A stretch of DNA of 64,000 bases from Azotimanducus sp963663145 (lineage in GTDB: Bacteria > Pseudomonadota > Gammaproteobacteria > Pseudomonadales > Azotimanducaceae). Location of the stretch: positions 124,001 to 188,000 of the forward strand of contig OY760134.1 in assembly GCA_963663145.1 (NCBI GenBank). The letters are read 5' to 3'. Both the position numbers and the translations under genes were made by a program. Of this stretch, positions 7,784-16,633 are shown piece by piece. The stretch's first letter is position 1; every line of letters begins with the position of its first letter. Under the pieces are notes generated by a model. That model did not search any database. It saw only the letters and a list, made by a program, of their open reading frames with translations, and had not been told where the DNA came from.

Positions 7784-8683
7784 ATGGATATGACGCACCT
7801 TGAACGCCTAGAGGCAGAGAGCATGCACATCATTCGCGAGGTGGTCGCGGAGACTGAAAACCCAGTCATGCTTTACTCAATCGGCAAGGACTCTTCGGTC
7901 ATGTTGCGACTTGCGGAGAAAGCCTTTTATCCAAGCAAGCCGCCCTTTCCCTTGATGCACGTAGATACACGCTGGAAGTTTCAGGCCATGTACGAATTTC
8001 GTACCCGCATTGCGGAGCAAACTGGCATGGAGTTGATCGTCCACATCAATCCGGAGGGTGTCGAAAAGGACATCAACCCCTTTGATCACGGTAGCGCCCT
8101 GCACACGGACGTGATGAAGACGCAGGGCCTGATTCAAGCCTTGGACAAACACGGATTCGATGCGGCATTCGGAGGCGCGAGGCGCGATGAGGAAAAGAGC
8201 CGGGCGAAGGAACGCGTCTTTTCTTTTCGCAACAACAAACACCGCTGGGATCCTAAGAACCAGCGGCCCGAGCTCTGGAACCTCTATAACGGCAGGAAGG
8301 CACCGGGCGAGAGCATCCGCGTGTTCCCCCTTTCCAACTGGACGGAGCTTGATATCTGGCAGTACATTTACCAAGAGAGCATTCCAATCGTGCCGCTCTA
8401 TTTTGCTGCGGAGCGCCCTGTCGTCGAGCGTGACGGCATGCTCATGATGGTCGATGATGATCGCCTGAAGCTCTTCCCGGGCGAGAAAATTCAGACTAAA
8501 CGGGTCAGATTCAGAACCCTGGGTTGCTACCCACTCACCGGCGCCATTGAATCCGACGCCGACACACTCCCCGGGATTCTCTTGGAATTGCTCGAAGCCA
8601 GAACCAGCGAACGGCAAGGCCGGGCAATCGACTCAGATAGCATCGGCTCCATGGAAAAGAAGAAACAGGAGGGGTACTTCTGA
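7784..8683 (+). CDS. cysD: Sulfate adenylyltransferase subunit 2
   Basis: Catalytic subunit of ATP sulfurylase, which makes adenosine 5'-phosphosulfate from ATP and sulfate. It works with the GTPase CysN, encoded downstream. The ATG at 7784 follows AAGGGA at suitable spacing and gives 299 residues, the normal CysD length. The PP-loop SIGKDSS lies at residues 32-38, followed by LMHVDTRWKFQAMYEFR, typical of the family. The reading frame is open for about 200 codons upstream, but these match nothing in CysD. The stop overlaps the next start (TGATG). Confidence 0.95.
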   Translation: MDMTHLERLEAESMHIIREVVAETENPVMLYSIGKDSSVMLRLAEKAFYPSKPPFPLMHVDTRWKFQAMYEFRTRIAEQTGMELIVHINPEGVEKDINPFDHGSALHTDVMKTQGLIQALDKHGFDAAFGGARRDEEKSRAKERVFSFRNNKHRWDPKNQRPELWNLYNGRKAPGESIRVFPLSNWTELDIWQYIYQESIPIVPLYFAAERPVVERDGMLMMVDDDRLKLFPGEKIQTKRVRFRTLGCYPLTGAIESDADTLPGILLELLEARTSERQGRAIDSDSIGSMEKKKQEGYF

Positions 8684-8937
8684 TGGGCGCGGAACCGAAG
8701 AAGTATCGAGAGTCACATTTCAGGAGCCTGCTCAAGGCATTTTCTTGGCGGGTGGTGGCGACGAGCACCACGGCGGTCATTGCTTATTTCGTCACCGGTG
8801 AAGTCAAGGCTGCGGTGATCATCGGTGGCATCGAGTTCGTGGTCAAGTTTCTGATCTATTACCTGCATGAACGTGTCTGGCAATTGATTCCAAGAGGCAC
8901 TTTCCGGCACTTGATCCAAGGCAAACACCATGAATGA
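8683..8937 (+). CDS. DUF2061 small membrane protein
   Basis: An 84-residue protein with a basic N-terminus and two hydrophobic segments (about residues 22-41 and 43-60), matching the DUF2061 family by its SLLKAFSWRVVATSTT and EFVVKFLIYYLHERVW blocks. Members are known to occur between sulfate-activation genes, as here, where the gene overlaps cysD by one base and cysNC by eight. Its role is not established. A link to sulfate uptake or to the enzyme complex at the inner membrane is inference from position. Confidence 0.85.
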   Translation: MGAEPKKYRESHFRSLLKAFSWRVVATSTTAVIAYFVTGEVKAAVIIGGIEFVVKFLIYYLHERVWQLIPRGTFRHLIQGKHHE

Positions 8938-10807
8938 TCTCGCGACCGACATCGACCAATATCTCGAAGAACAGTTCCAGCTCGACCTGCTGCGCTTTAT
9001 CACCTGTGGCTCGGTTGATGACGGCAAATCAACCCTTATCGGGCGAATGCTCTATGAGGCGCAACTCATTTTTGAGGATCAAGTGGCAGCCTTGAGGAAC
9101 GAGTCGCGGCATATGGGTACGCAAGGCGGCGACATAGACTTTGCGCTGCTGGTGGACGGTCTCGCCGCCGAGAGGGAGCAGGGAATTACTATCGACGTGG
9201 CCTACCGCTTCTTCTCCACGGATCATCGCAAATTCATAGTCGCTGATACGCCTGGCCACGAGCAGTACACGCGCAACATGGCGACTGGCGCGTCGACCGC
9301 CGAAGTCGCGGTCATCCTTGTTGACGCACAGAATGGTGTCTTGACGCAAACTCGACGCCATTCGTTTATCTGCTCGCTGCTCGGCATAAGTCAAGTCGCA
9401 TTGGCGGTGAACAAGATGGATCTGGTGAATTTTGACCGGGAGGTGTACGAGCGGATCGTGCAGGACTATGAGGAATTCGCTCAACAGCTTAATTTTGAAC
9501 AGATCACCGCCATCCCGGTCTCGGCCCTCAAGGGCGACAACGTGGTTGCGCGCTCGCCCAAGACCCCGTGGTATTCCGGTCCCACCTTGATCGGATACCT
9601 CGAAACCGTGCACGCGCATCGCTCTCTTGCAAACCACTCCTTCCGTATGCCTGTGCAATGGGTGAATCGACCGGACAGTACCTTTCGCGGGTTTTCGGGC
9701 ACTGTCGTCTCGGGTCAGGTCGCCCGTGGTGATGAAGTGCGCGTGCTGCCAAGCGGGGAGGTCGCCAAGGTGGAAGACATCGTCCTCTATAAGAACAGCC
9801 TACCGGTTGCCGCGACTGATCAGGCGGTCACCATTCGGCTTGATCGCGAGGTGGATTGTTCCCGCGGCGACTGTCTGGTGGCGGCACAGGACCCGAGTGA
9901 AGTGGCCGATCAATTCGAGGTCAATCTGGTGTGGATGGATCAAGAGTCGGGGCACCATGGTCGCAACTACTGGCTGAAGACTGGTACCGCGCGTGTGAAT
10001 GCCACCATCACCAATATCAAGTACAAGTACAACGTCAACACCCTTGAGCATCTTTCCACCCAGGATATGGCGCTCAACGACATAGGTGTTGCCACCATTA
10101 GCGTCGACCGAGGCGTTCCTTTTGAGCCCTATGCAATTAATCGCGCACTCGGTTCATTTGTGCTGATTGACCGATTCACCAATGCCACCGTCGCCGCTGG
10201 CATGATCAATTTCGCCTTGCGCCGCGCTAGGAACATCCATCACCAGAAACTGGTGATCGACAAGGAGTCGCGCGCGGCGCTGAATGGACACAAAGGCAGA
10301 GTGCTCTGGTTCACAGGATTGAGCGGTGCCGGCAAGTCTTCAATTGCCGACGCCTTGGAGCAGCAGCTCCATCAGCGCGGAGTTCGCACCTATATTCTCG
10401 ACGGTGACAATGTCCGACATGGCCTTAACCAGGATCTCGGATTCTCTGACGGTGATCGAATCGAGAACATCCGGCGAGTGGGCGAGGTCGCCAAACTCAT
10501 GGTGGATGCCGGGCTGGTGGTATTGACCTCGTTCATTTCCCCTTTCAGGGCTGAACGCGATATGGCGAGACGTCTGATGGAAGAAGGTGAGTTTGTTGAG
10601 ATCTTTGTGGATACCCCCCTTGAGGAGGCGGAGAGGCGCGATACCAAGGGCCTCTATGCCAAAGCGCGAAGAGGAGAACTTCCCAACTTCACCGGTGTCG
10701 ATAGCGCCTATGAAGCGCCCGGGAATGCGGAAATTCATCTGCACTCAGGGCGGGACTCAATCGATACCTGCGTGCGGCGGATATTGGATTATCTGGATCA
10801 ACTATGA
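8930..10807 (+). CDS. cysNC: Bifunctional sulfate adenylyltransferase subunit 1 / adenylylsulfate kinase
   Basis: A 625-residue fusion. Residues about 1-435 are the CysN GTPase: P-loop GSVDDGKST at 27-35, DTPGHEQY switch II, NKMD for guanine specificity, then two beta-barrel domains. GTP hydrolysis here drives APS formation by CysD. Residues about 455-625 are APS kinase (CysC): P-loop GLSGAGKS near 463-470 and DGDNVRHGLN near 490-499. This domain phosphorylates APS to PAPS. PAPS is also the sulfuryl donor for the two TPR-sulfotransferases further along, so the operon may supply both sulfate reduction and sulfation. Confidence 0.96.
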   Translation: MNDLATDIDQYLEEQFQLDLLRFITCGSVDDGKSTLIGRMLYEAQLIFEDQVAALRNESRHMGTQGGDIDFALLVDGLAAEREQGITIDVAYRFFSTDHRKFIVADTPGHEQYTRNMATGASTAEVAVILVDAQNGVLTQTRRHSFICSLLGISQVALAVNKMDLVNFDREVYERIVQDYEEFAQQLNFEQITAIPVSALKGDNVVARSPKTPWYSGPTLIGYLETVHAHRSLANHSFRMPVQWVNRPDSTFRGFSGTVVSGQVARGDEVRVLPSGEVAKVEDIVLYKNSLPVAATDQAVTIRLDREVDCSRGDCLVAAQDPSEVADQFEVNLVWMDQESGHHGRNYWLKTGTARVNATITNIKYKYNVNTLEHLSTQDMALNDIGVATISVDRGVPFEPYAINRALGSFVLIDRFTNATVAAGMINFALRRARNIHHQKLVIDKESRAALNGHKGRVLWFTGLSGAGKSSIADALEQQLHQRGVRTYILDGDNVRHGLNQDLGFSDGDRIENIRRVGEVAKLMVDAGLVVLTSFISPFRAERDMARRLMEEGEFVEIFVDTPLEEAERRDTKGLYAKARRGELPNFTGVDSAYEAPGNAEIHLHSGRDSIDTCVRRILDYLDQL

Positions 10808-10958
10808 GCTTACCCGTAGCCTGCTTGCAGTGATAGAGTCACTCAGTGACGGATAGAACAGATCCATTGAGGGATTTAAGCAAATGTTCTATATTGGATG
10901 CAGGCATTCAATCTCCTTATTGTGCTAGACTCAGAACCGAAACTGCTCCCTTGGTGAC

Positions 10959-11192
10959 ATGGCGATGAACGAACGCGAAGGCACAGTCATTCGAATAAAC
11001 GACTACGGCTTGTGCGAGCTTGCCGCCGGAAATCGACGTATCTCATTCACACTCGACAAACTGCCCAATTACCGTGGGGAACCTCTCAGGGGTCTAGGCC
11101 TTAGAGTTGGAACGAAGGTCGCTTTTACGAGCGATTTGAAGGGACGCGTAAAATCCGCAAGAGTACTCCATGCCGAAGCAGCAAGTTCTTGA
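10959..11192 (+). CDS. Small OB/cold-shock-like protein (77 aa)
   Basis: The product EREGTVIRINDYGLCEL...LGLRVGTKVAFTSDLKGRVKSARVL has the strand pattern of a small beta-barrel of the cold-shock or S1 type, though no RNP motif is evident. It starts at ATG 10959 and its 3' end overlaps the next gene by 23 bp, so the two are probably co-expressed. Function unknown. The 150 bp between cysNC and this gene contains no recognised terminator. Confidence 0.6.
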   Translation: MAMNEREGTVIRINDYGLCELAAGNRRISFTLDKLPNYRGEPLRGLGLRVGTKVAFTSDLKGRVKSARVLHAEAASS

Positions 11193-11826
11193 CCCAACTT
11201 GCACAGAGACGGCGCGCGCACCGAATCTATCCCAACCCGTCAGGCTTCCTGCAAACGTCAGAAAGTTCGGATTCATACCGGACTTCGGAGATTGGCTCCA
11301 TGGCGACCTCTTGCTTTTCTCCAAGATCAGCCGAAATTTAATCGAACGTCAAATAGTTAACACACAGACCAGTCTGGGACACGCGCCCGAGGATGCCCGA
11401 TGGCATCATGCCGCCGTATATATCGGTGACGGATTTCTGTGTGAAGCGCGTCCCGGTGGCGTCCGCTATCGCCCGGTGGTGGAAAGTGTCGACCAACACA
11501 CTCTGCTGCGAGTCCGGCGCAGCATGGACACAAATGAAACGGAGCGATTTCGTATCGCAATCCATGCGCTGATGCGCTTGTCTAGATCCTACGCCTACGG
11601 TTCCGTCATACAAACTCTGTTCCGCCCGTTTTCGCCAAGTCGCTTCGCGCTCGCGCTGCGTCCCAGAAAACGGGCCTTGATTTGTTCTCAGCTATACCAC
11701 GACGTGTTTGCGGAAGTCAGTGGCTCCAATCTTATTGATTATGTCGACAAGGACATCGTGCCTGCCGAACTGAGCGCAACGCACAAACTCCAAGATGTCA
11801 AACCGTATTGGATTCGCCTCTCATAA
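11170..11826 (+). CDS. Papain-like (NlpC/P60 clan, YiiX-type) hydrolase
   Basis: A 218-residue protein with the permuted papain-like layout of the YiiX/YaeF group (NlpC/P60 clan). GDLLLFSK lies at 45-52, the catalytic-type histidine is in WHHAAVYIGDG (H79/H80), CEARPGGV at 91-98 follows it, and the candidate nucleophile C172 is in ICSQLYHDVF. These enzymes cleave amide or acyl bonds in peptides or lipids. No signal peptide is visible, so it probably acts in the cytoplasm. It overlaps the small OB-like gene upstream. The substrate is unknown. Confidence 0.75.
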   Translation: MPKQQVLDPTCTETARAPNLSQPVRLPANVRKFGFIPDFGDWLHGDLLLFSKISRNLIERQIVNTQTSLGHAPEDARWHHAAVYIGDGFLCEARPGGVRYRPVVESVDQHTLLRVRRSMDTNETERFRIAIHALMRLSRSYAYGSVIQTLFRPFSPSRFALALRPRKRALICSQLYHDVFAEVSGSNLIDYVDKDIVPAELSATHKLQDVKPYWIRLS

Positions 11827-11871
11827 TTTAGACAGATACGATTTGTACACCTAAACAAGAAGGAGCACTCC

Positions 11872-12870
11872 ATGCCGCAAGAAATAAAGCTGTGGAGAAT
11901 TGAGTCTGATTGCCCCGTACCCGTTAAACGGACAAAGCTCAGCCTCGAGGACAGACTTGAGGACTGGTTGTGCGAAGACATTGGTCTGCTAAGCAAAGAC
12001 TTCTTAGTAATTGGTAGGCAGATCGATTTCGGTGGACCGGTGCTCGACTTGCTTGCGATCGACCTCCACGGCAATTTGGTGACTATTGAATTGAAGCGCG
12101 ACAAGACCCCGCGCGAAGTCGTCGCGCAGGTTCTTGAATACGCAGCATTGGTCCAACAGACCGCCCGCGAAGAGGTCGAAAGACGCGCCCGTGATCACTT
12201 GAATAAGCCTCTTGAAGACGCGTTTCAGGAGAAATTCGGAGAACAGCTGCCCGAGACGATTAATGTGGAACAACGCATGTACATTGTTGCTTCATCCCTC
12301 GATACTGCCACAAGTCGAATCGTTGAGTATCTGTCGACTCATCATGATGTCGGAATTAACGCGGCTACCTTCGCCTACTTTGAAACCTCTAACGGAGAGT
12401 TTGTGGCGCGCTCAACCTTGTTGGACGAGAAGGAAGTTGAGCATCGCGCCCGTGGTCGGCGGCGAACCTACCCTACCCAAGCTGAATTGCGCGAATTGGC
12501 CGACAATCGAGGGGTTGCTCACATGTGGGACTTGGCCCTAGAAGGCTTTGGAAACGTAGCAAAACACAAGAAGTACAGTGGATCAACAGTTTTCTTTCAA
12601 GTATCACTTCCCCAAGGATTGGGAGCTATCGCTAGCGTTTTCCCGGAACTTTCTTGCCCTGAAAGGGGATTAGCCGTCACGCTGGTGTTCGACCACATCG
12701 CGAGCGCATTAGGAGTTGAGGAGTCCCGCATCACTGAAGTATGCGGCAAGTCGGCAGGTGAGAGGTTCGGTGGATCGTATAGCAACTTGGAAAATTGTTT
12801 CTACCTCAACCAAACCCAACTTACCGATTTGATTGATGTGCTTTCACAGAGTGCCGGCAGAGTTCCTTAG
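11872..12870 (+). CDS. NucS-like PD-(D/E)XK endonuclease-domain protein
   Basis: A 332-residue protein preceded by AAGGAG. The N-terminal half carries a restriction-endonuclease fold like that of NucS/DUF91: LEDRLEDWL (25-33), GGPVLDLLAID with D59, and VTIELKRDKTP with E73 and K75, followed by a helix rich in VVAQVLEYAA. These residues fit a PD-(D/E)XK metal site. The C-terminal half (about 190-332) has no recognised domain. In known NucS proteins this domain cuts branched or mismatched DNA. Here a repair or defence role is possible but not shown. Confidence 0.75.
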   Translation: MPQEIKLWRIESDCPVPVKRTKLSLEDRLEDWLCEDIGLLSKDFLVIGRQIDFGGPVLDLLAIDLHGNLVTIELKRDKTPREVVAQVLEYAALVQQTAREEVERRARDHLNKPLEDAFQEKFGEQLPETINVEQRMYIVASSLDTATSRIVEYLSTHHDVGINAATFAYFETSNGEFVARSTLLDEKEVEHRARGRRRTYPTQAELRELADNRGVAHMWDLALEGFGNVAKHKKYSGSTVFFQVSLPQGLGAIASVFPELSCPERGLAVTLVFDHIASALGVEESRITEVCGKSAGERFGGSYSNLENCFYLNQTQLTDLIDVLSQSAGRVP

Positions 12871-12897
12871 GCACGACTTTCCTGCTTCAAGAGGTTT

Positions 12898-14898
12898 TCA
12901 CGCCGTTTCAGTGCTTGGGAGAATCTCAATCAATAGCGCGGCCATCGCGACCTGTTGATTCGCTTCGGCGTGTACCTCCGTGACTGTGCCTTCGATTTGG
13001 GCGGTGATTTCATGCTGCATCTTCATGGCCTCGAGCAGGGCTAGACGTTGACCTTTGGTTACCGAATCTCCCGGACTGACAAAGATCTCTAGCAGTTGGC
13101 CGTGCATGGGGGAGACCACCATGCCGGTGCCGCTAGGGTCGGAAGCTGCTTGACCTGCAGCAAGGTCTTTCAAGGTGAATTCAAGCCTGTCGGTGGCAAG
13201 CGTGAGCGTCAGTCCATCCTCGTGTGCATGGTGGGCAAGCCTGCGTCTTTCACCTCCGCATTCCAGTGTCATGGCCTGATGATCAGCATCCATGATCGTG
13301 AACTCCGCAAGAAGATCCTCACCAATTGACACCGCGTAGGAGTCTGAACCGGTTGGTCGCGTGTTGAAGCTTGTCAACCCATGGTCGGTTCGATAGACGC
13401 TTACCGCGTCAAGACTGACTCCGCTCGACCAGTTTAAGAGCTCAGAATTCACGTCCAAGGCTTCAGACAATGCCTTCGAGGCGCGAAGCTTGTATTGCAC
13501 GACAGCCGCCATGCCCAGTTCCGTGAGACTTGGATCAAGCCTGAATCCAGCCTCACCGTATTCTTCGTCAATGAAGGCGGTGGTGGCCTGACGTTTCGCG
13601 AAAGCCTCTCGATTCAAGGCGTCGATCAAGAAGTCGCGATTTGTGGCCGGCCCTACGAGGGCGCTCGCGGACAGGGCTTTGGCGAGGCGCTGACGAGCCT
13701 CTTCACGCGTAGCGCCGCTGGCAATGACCTTCGCCAGCATAGGATCGTAGTAGGGGGAAACTTCGCTGCCGCTCTCTACCCCCGTATCCACGCGTATGCC
13801 GTTTCCGGCAGGAGGCCGCCAGTGTTTGATTCTTCCCGTGCTCGGCAGAAATTGATTGCGAGGGTCTTCCGCATACAAGCGGACTTCGATCGCATGACCT
13901 GATAGCCGTACATCATCCTGTCCGAACGCCAAGGGTTGGCCGGCCGCCACCTTAAGCTGGAGTTCGACCAGATCTATGCCAGTGATCAGTTCGGTGACTG
14001 GATGCTCCACCTGCAAGCGGGTATTCATCTCCAAAAAGTAGAAGTCACCGTCTGGCCCAAGCAAGAATTCGACCGTGCCGGCGCTCACATAGTCCACGGC
14101 CTTCGCCGCACAGACGGCGGCTTCACCCATGGCACTTCTGAGTTCCGCAGTCATCACCGGGCAGGGCGCTTCCTCAATGACCTTCTGATGCCGCCGCTGC
14201 ACCGAACAATCCCGCTCACCTAGATACACCAGATTGCCTTGTTTGTCGCCAAATACTTGGACCTCAACGTGACGTGGACGAACCAAGGCCTTCTCGACAA
14301 TAAGGTCGTCAGCCCCAAATGCGCCAAGCGCCTCGGATCGAGCGGTTTCTATGGCGCTCTCAAGCGAGCTCGATTCTCCCACCAAGCGCATTCCTCGCCC
14401 ACCGCCGCCGGCCGCAGCCTTGATCATGACCGGAAAGCCGATGCGCTTAGCTTCCGACTTCAAGGTCTTGATCGTCTGATCTACGCCTTGATAGCCGGGA
14501 ATGCAGGGAATACCTGCGTCGATCATGGCTCGCTTGGCGCGAGCCTTGTCTCCCATGAGCTCAATCGCCTGCGCGGAAGGCCCCACAAACGCAATGCCTG
14601 CCTCCTCACAGACCTTGGCAAAGGCCGCGTTCTCTGAAAGAAATCCGTAGCCTGGGTGAATCGCATCGCTAGAGGTTTCGCGCGCAGCCTGAATGATGCG
14701 TTCTATTGAAAGGTAGGATTCGGAGACCGCCGACGGACCTATGTGTACGGCTTGGTCGGCTGCTCGCGCGTGCAGGGCGCCAGAGTCGGCGTCGGAATAC
14801 ACGGCAACGGTGTTGATGCCCATCGCCTTGGCGGTACGAATCACGCGGCAGGCGATTTCGCCCCGATTGGCAATGAGCAGTCGTTTGATGGCGGTCAT
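12898..14898 (-). CDS. Acyl-CoA carboxylase biotin-containing (alpha) subunit
   Basis: A 666-residue biotin carboxylase fused to a biotin carrier domain. It carboxylates its own biotin with ATP and bicarbonate and passes the carboxyl group to the partner carboxyltransferase. RLLIANRGEIACRV opens the biotin carboxylase domain, KAAAGGGGRGM is the ATP-grasp glycine loop, and EMNTRLQVEHPVTE is the active-site signature. The C-terminal carrier domain has EAMKM with the biotinylated lysine K626. The subunit lies 34 bp after the carboxyltransferase gene. Methylcrotonyl-, geranyl- or propionyl-CoA carboxylase are all possible. The isovaleryl-type dehydrogenase opposite favours a branched-chain or isoprenoid acyl-CoA. 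Confidence 0.92.
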   Translation of the reverse strand: MTAIKRLLIANRGEIACRVIRTAKAMGINTVAVYSDADSGALHARAADQAVHIGPSAVSESYLSIERIIQAARETSSDAIHPGYGFLSENAAFAKVCEEAGIAFVGPSAQAIELMGDKARAKRAMIDAGIPCIPGYQGVDQTIKTLKSEAKRIGFPVMIKAAAGGGGRGMRLVGESSSLESAIETARSEALGAFGADDLIVEKALVRPRHVEVQVFGDKQGNLVYLGERDCSVQRRHQKVIEEAPCPVMTAELRSAMGEAAVCAAKAVDYVSAGTVEFLLGPDGDFYFLEMNTRLQVEHPVTELITGIDLVELQLKVAAGQPLAFGQDDVRLSGHAIEVRLYAEDPRNQFLPSTGRIKHWRPPAGNGIRVDTGVESGSEVSPYYDPMLAKVIASGATREEARQRLAKALSASALVGPATNRDFLIDALNREAFAKRQATTAFIDEEYGEAGFRLDPSLTELGMAAVVQYKLRASKALSEALDVNSELLNWSSGVSLDAVSVYRTDHGLTSFNTRPTGSDSYAVSIGEDLLAEFTIMDADHQAMTLECGGERRRLAHHAHEDGLTLTLATDRLEFTLKDLAAGQAASDPSGTGMVVSPMHGQLLEIFVSPGDSVTKGQRLALLEAMKMQHEITAQIEGTVTEVHAEANQQVAMAALLIEILPSTETA

Positions 14899-14932
14899 CG
14901 CAAATTCAGTCTAGGCATAAGTCATCATCCTG

Positions 14933-16555
14933 CTAAGGCCGCGCGACAGCAAAGCTGTTGGGTTGGAGTGTTCGCGCGCGCGCTTCCAAACAGGTGGCAA
15001 TGCAAAAGCCCAGCAGCTTGCGGGTGTCCCTGGGATCGATCACACCGTGATTGAGCAGTCTTCCCCCAGAGTAGAAAGCGCCTTCTTGGCGCGAGAGGTG
15101 CGCTTCCACATCGGCTTGCAGTTTGTCGAGCGCTTCTTCGTCAATAGGCGTGCCTCTGCGCGCCGCCGCGGCTTCGTTGACCTGTCGCATGGTCTTGGCC
15201 GCGGATTCGCCACCCATGACGTTGGTCGACGCGTTTGGCCATGAGAACAGAAAGTCCGGGTCGTAGCCGAAGCCGCACATGCCGTAGTTGCCGGCACCAA
15301 AACTCGCCCCCACGTAGAGCGAAATCCTTGGAACGCGAAGATTGGTAACCGTCTGGATCATCTTGGCACCATGCTTGATCATGCCGGCGTGTTCGGACTC
15401 GGTGCCGACTATGTAGCCGGTAGTGTTGTGCAAAAAAATGATTGGGATGTTGGCCTGATCGCAGACTTGAAAGAAGTGCGTTGCCTTGGTCGCACCATTG
15501 GGGTCAATCGGGCCGTTATTGCCGATCAGTCCGCAGGAATGCCCCATGATCGAAGCGTGCATGCAAACCGTGGCAGGGCCGTACAGAGGCTTGAACTCGT
15601 CGAAATCCGACCCATCGACAATGCGCGCCACAAGCTCGCGCACGTCGTAGGGAATCTGATAGTTGATCGGTACCACGCCGGCAAGTTCATCGGGGTCATA
15701 GGCTGGCGGCGCATAGGAATTGGGGGTCGGTGCCTGCATGGACCGATTCCAACTGAAACGCCCAACTAGATCTCTGGCCATCTTAATGGCATGGCCATCA
15801 TCTTCAGCAAGATATTCGACGAGTCCCGATACACTGGCGTGCATCTCGCTGCCACCAAGTTCGCGATCATCGACCACCTCACCGGTGGCCGCACGTACCA
15901 AGGCCGCGCCAGCAAGCGCGGCAAGACCATTCTTTTTTACGCCTATCACATAGTCGGACATGCCGGGCATATAGGCACCGCCTGCGGTCGATGGACCATG
16001 CAGCACTGTGATCGTAGGAATGCCCGCCGCGCTCAATTGCGCGAGGTTGCGAAACATGGAACCCGCCAACACCCAGTTTTCGACGGTGAAGTTCATCAGG
16101 TTGGCACCGGCGCTTTCGACGAGGTGTACCAGTGGCAGCTTCTGACGCTTGGCGATGTCTTGAACACTGAGTACCGTGGCATTGGTGGTCTTGGTGTAGC
16201 TGCCAGCCTGAATGCCGCTGTCGTCAATCCAAACCAAACAGCGCACACCGCGGATATAACCAATACCAGCGATCATGTTGCCACCCGGCACGCTGGTCTC
16301 GGGATCCTCATCTTCAACCAAATAATTGGCGAGGCTGTGCAGTTGCACGAATGGCAATCCGGGATCGATGAGTTGAGAAAGACGCTCGTGGGGTGGAATC
16401 TGTCCGCGCCGTTCGAACACCGGTCGGCGCTTATTCGATGTGGTCACGGCTCTGGCTTCGATGGAGCGAAGCTGTTTGACCAAGCCGAGCATGTCTTTTC
16501 GATTTTGCTCGAAGCCGGGCGATGTCCGGCTCAGCTTGGAAACAAATACCGTCAC
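14933..16555 (-). CDS. Acyl-CoA carboxylase carboxyltransferase (beta) subunit
   Basis: A crotonase-fold carboxyltransferase, partner of the biotin subunit just downstream. Typical blocks are ERLSQLIDPGLPF, HLVESAGANL, HGPSTAGGAYMPGMSDY, LGGSEMHASVSG, and in the C-domain NNGPIDPNGATKATHFFQ and HNTTGYIVGTESE. An ATG exists at 16600, but it sits inside the perfect GntR operator. The GTG at 16555 behind AAGAGGG (spacing six) is preferred and gives 540 residues, the usual size for LiuB/AtuC-like subunits. Transcription is expected to be controlled from the shared divergent operator. The exact acyl-CoA is not decided. Confidence 0.9.
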   Translation of the reverse strand: MTVFVSKLSRTSPGFEQNRKDMLGLVKQLRSIEARAVTTSNKRRPVFERRGQIPPHERLSQLIDPGLPFVQLHSLANYLVEDEDPETSVPGGNMIAGIGYIRGVRCLVWIDDSGIQAGSYTKTTNATVLSVQDIAKRQKLPLVHLVESAGANLMNFTVENWVLAGSMFRNLAQLSAAGIPTITVLHGPSTAGGAYMPGMSDYVIGVKKNGLAALAGAALVRAATGEVVDDRELGGSEMHASVSGLVEYLAEDDGHAIKMARDLVGRFSWNRSMQAPTPNSYAPPAYDPDELAGVVPINYQIPYDVRELVARIVDGSDFDEFKPLYGPATVCMHASIMGHSCGLIGNNGPIDPNGATKATHFFQVCDQANIPIIFLHNTTGYIVGTESEHAGMIKHGAKMIQTVTNLRVPRISLYVGASFGAGNYGMCGFGYDPDFLFSWPNASTNVMGGESAAKTMRQVNEAAAARRGTPIDEEALDKLQADVEAHLSRQEGAFYSGGRLLNHGVIDPRDTRKLLGFCIATCLEARARTLQPNSFAVARP

Positions 16556-16581
16556 ACCAGCCCTCTTCCCGTTCGAAATAG

Positions 16582-16608
16582 TTGTATGATTGTCATACAA
16601 TCATACAA
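16582..16608. promoter_or_regulatory. Perfect 27-bp operator for a GntR/FadR-type regulator
   Basis: Two 12-bp arms, TTGTATGATTGT and its exact complement, are separated by CAT. The centre reads TTGTCATACAA, which fits the TNGTNNNACNA consensus known for FadR-subfamily GntR proteins. It lies between the divergent carboxylase and acyl-CoA dehydrogenase genes, and a FadR-type regulator is encoded just after the dehydrogenase, so binding by that regulator is likely. Confidence 0.8.
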
Positions 16609-16633
16609 TAGACTGCAACCGCGATTTCTACAT

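Noticed and set aside
15791..16633. An in-frame 281-codon extension ahead of the acyl-CoA dehydrogenase
   Set aside because: It is antisense to the carboxyltransferase gene, crosses the operator, and shows no dehydrogenase-like sequence before 16634.
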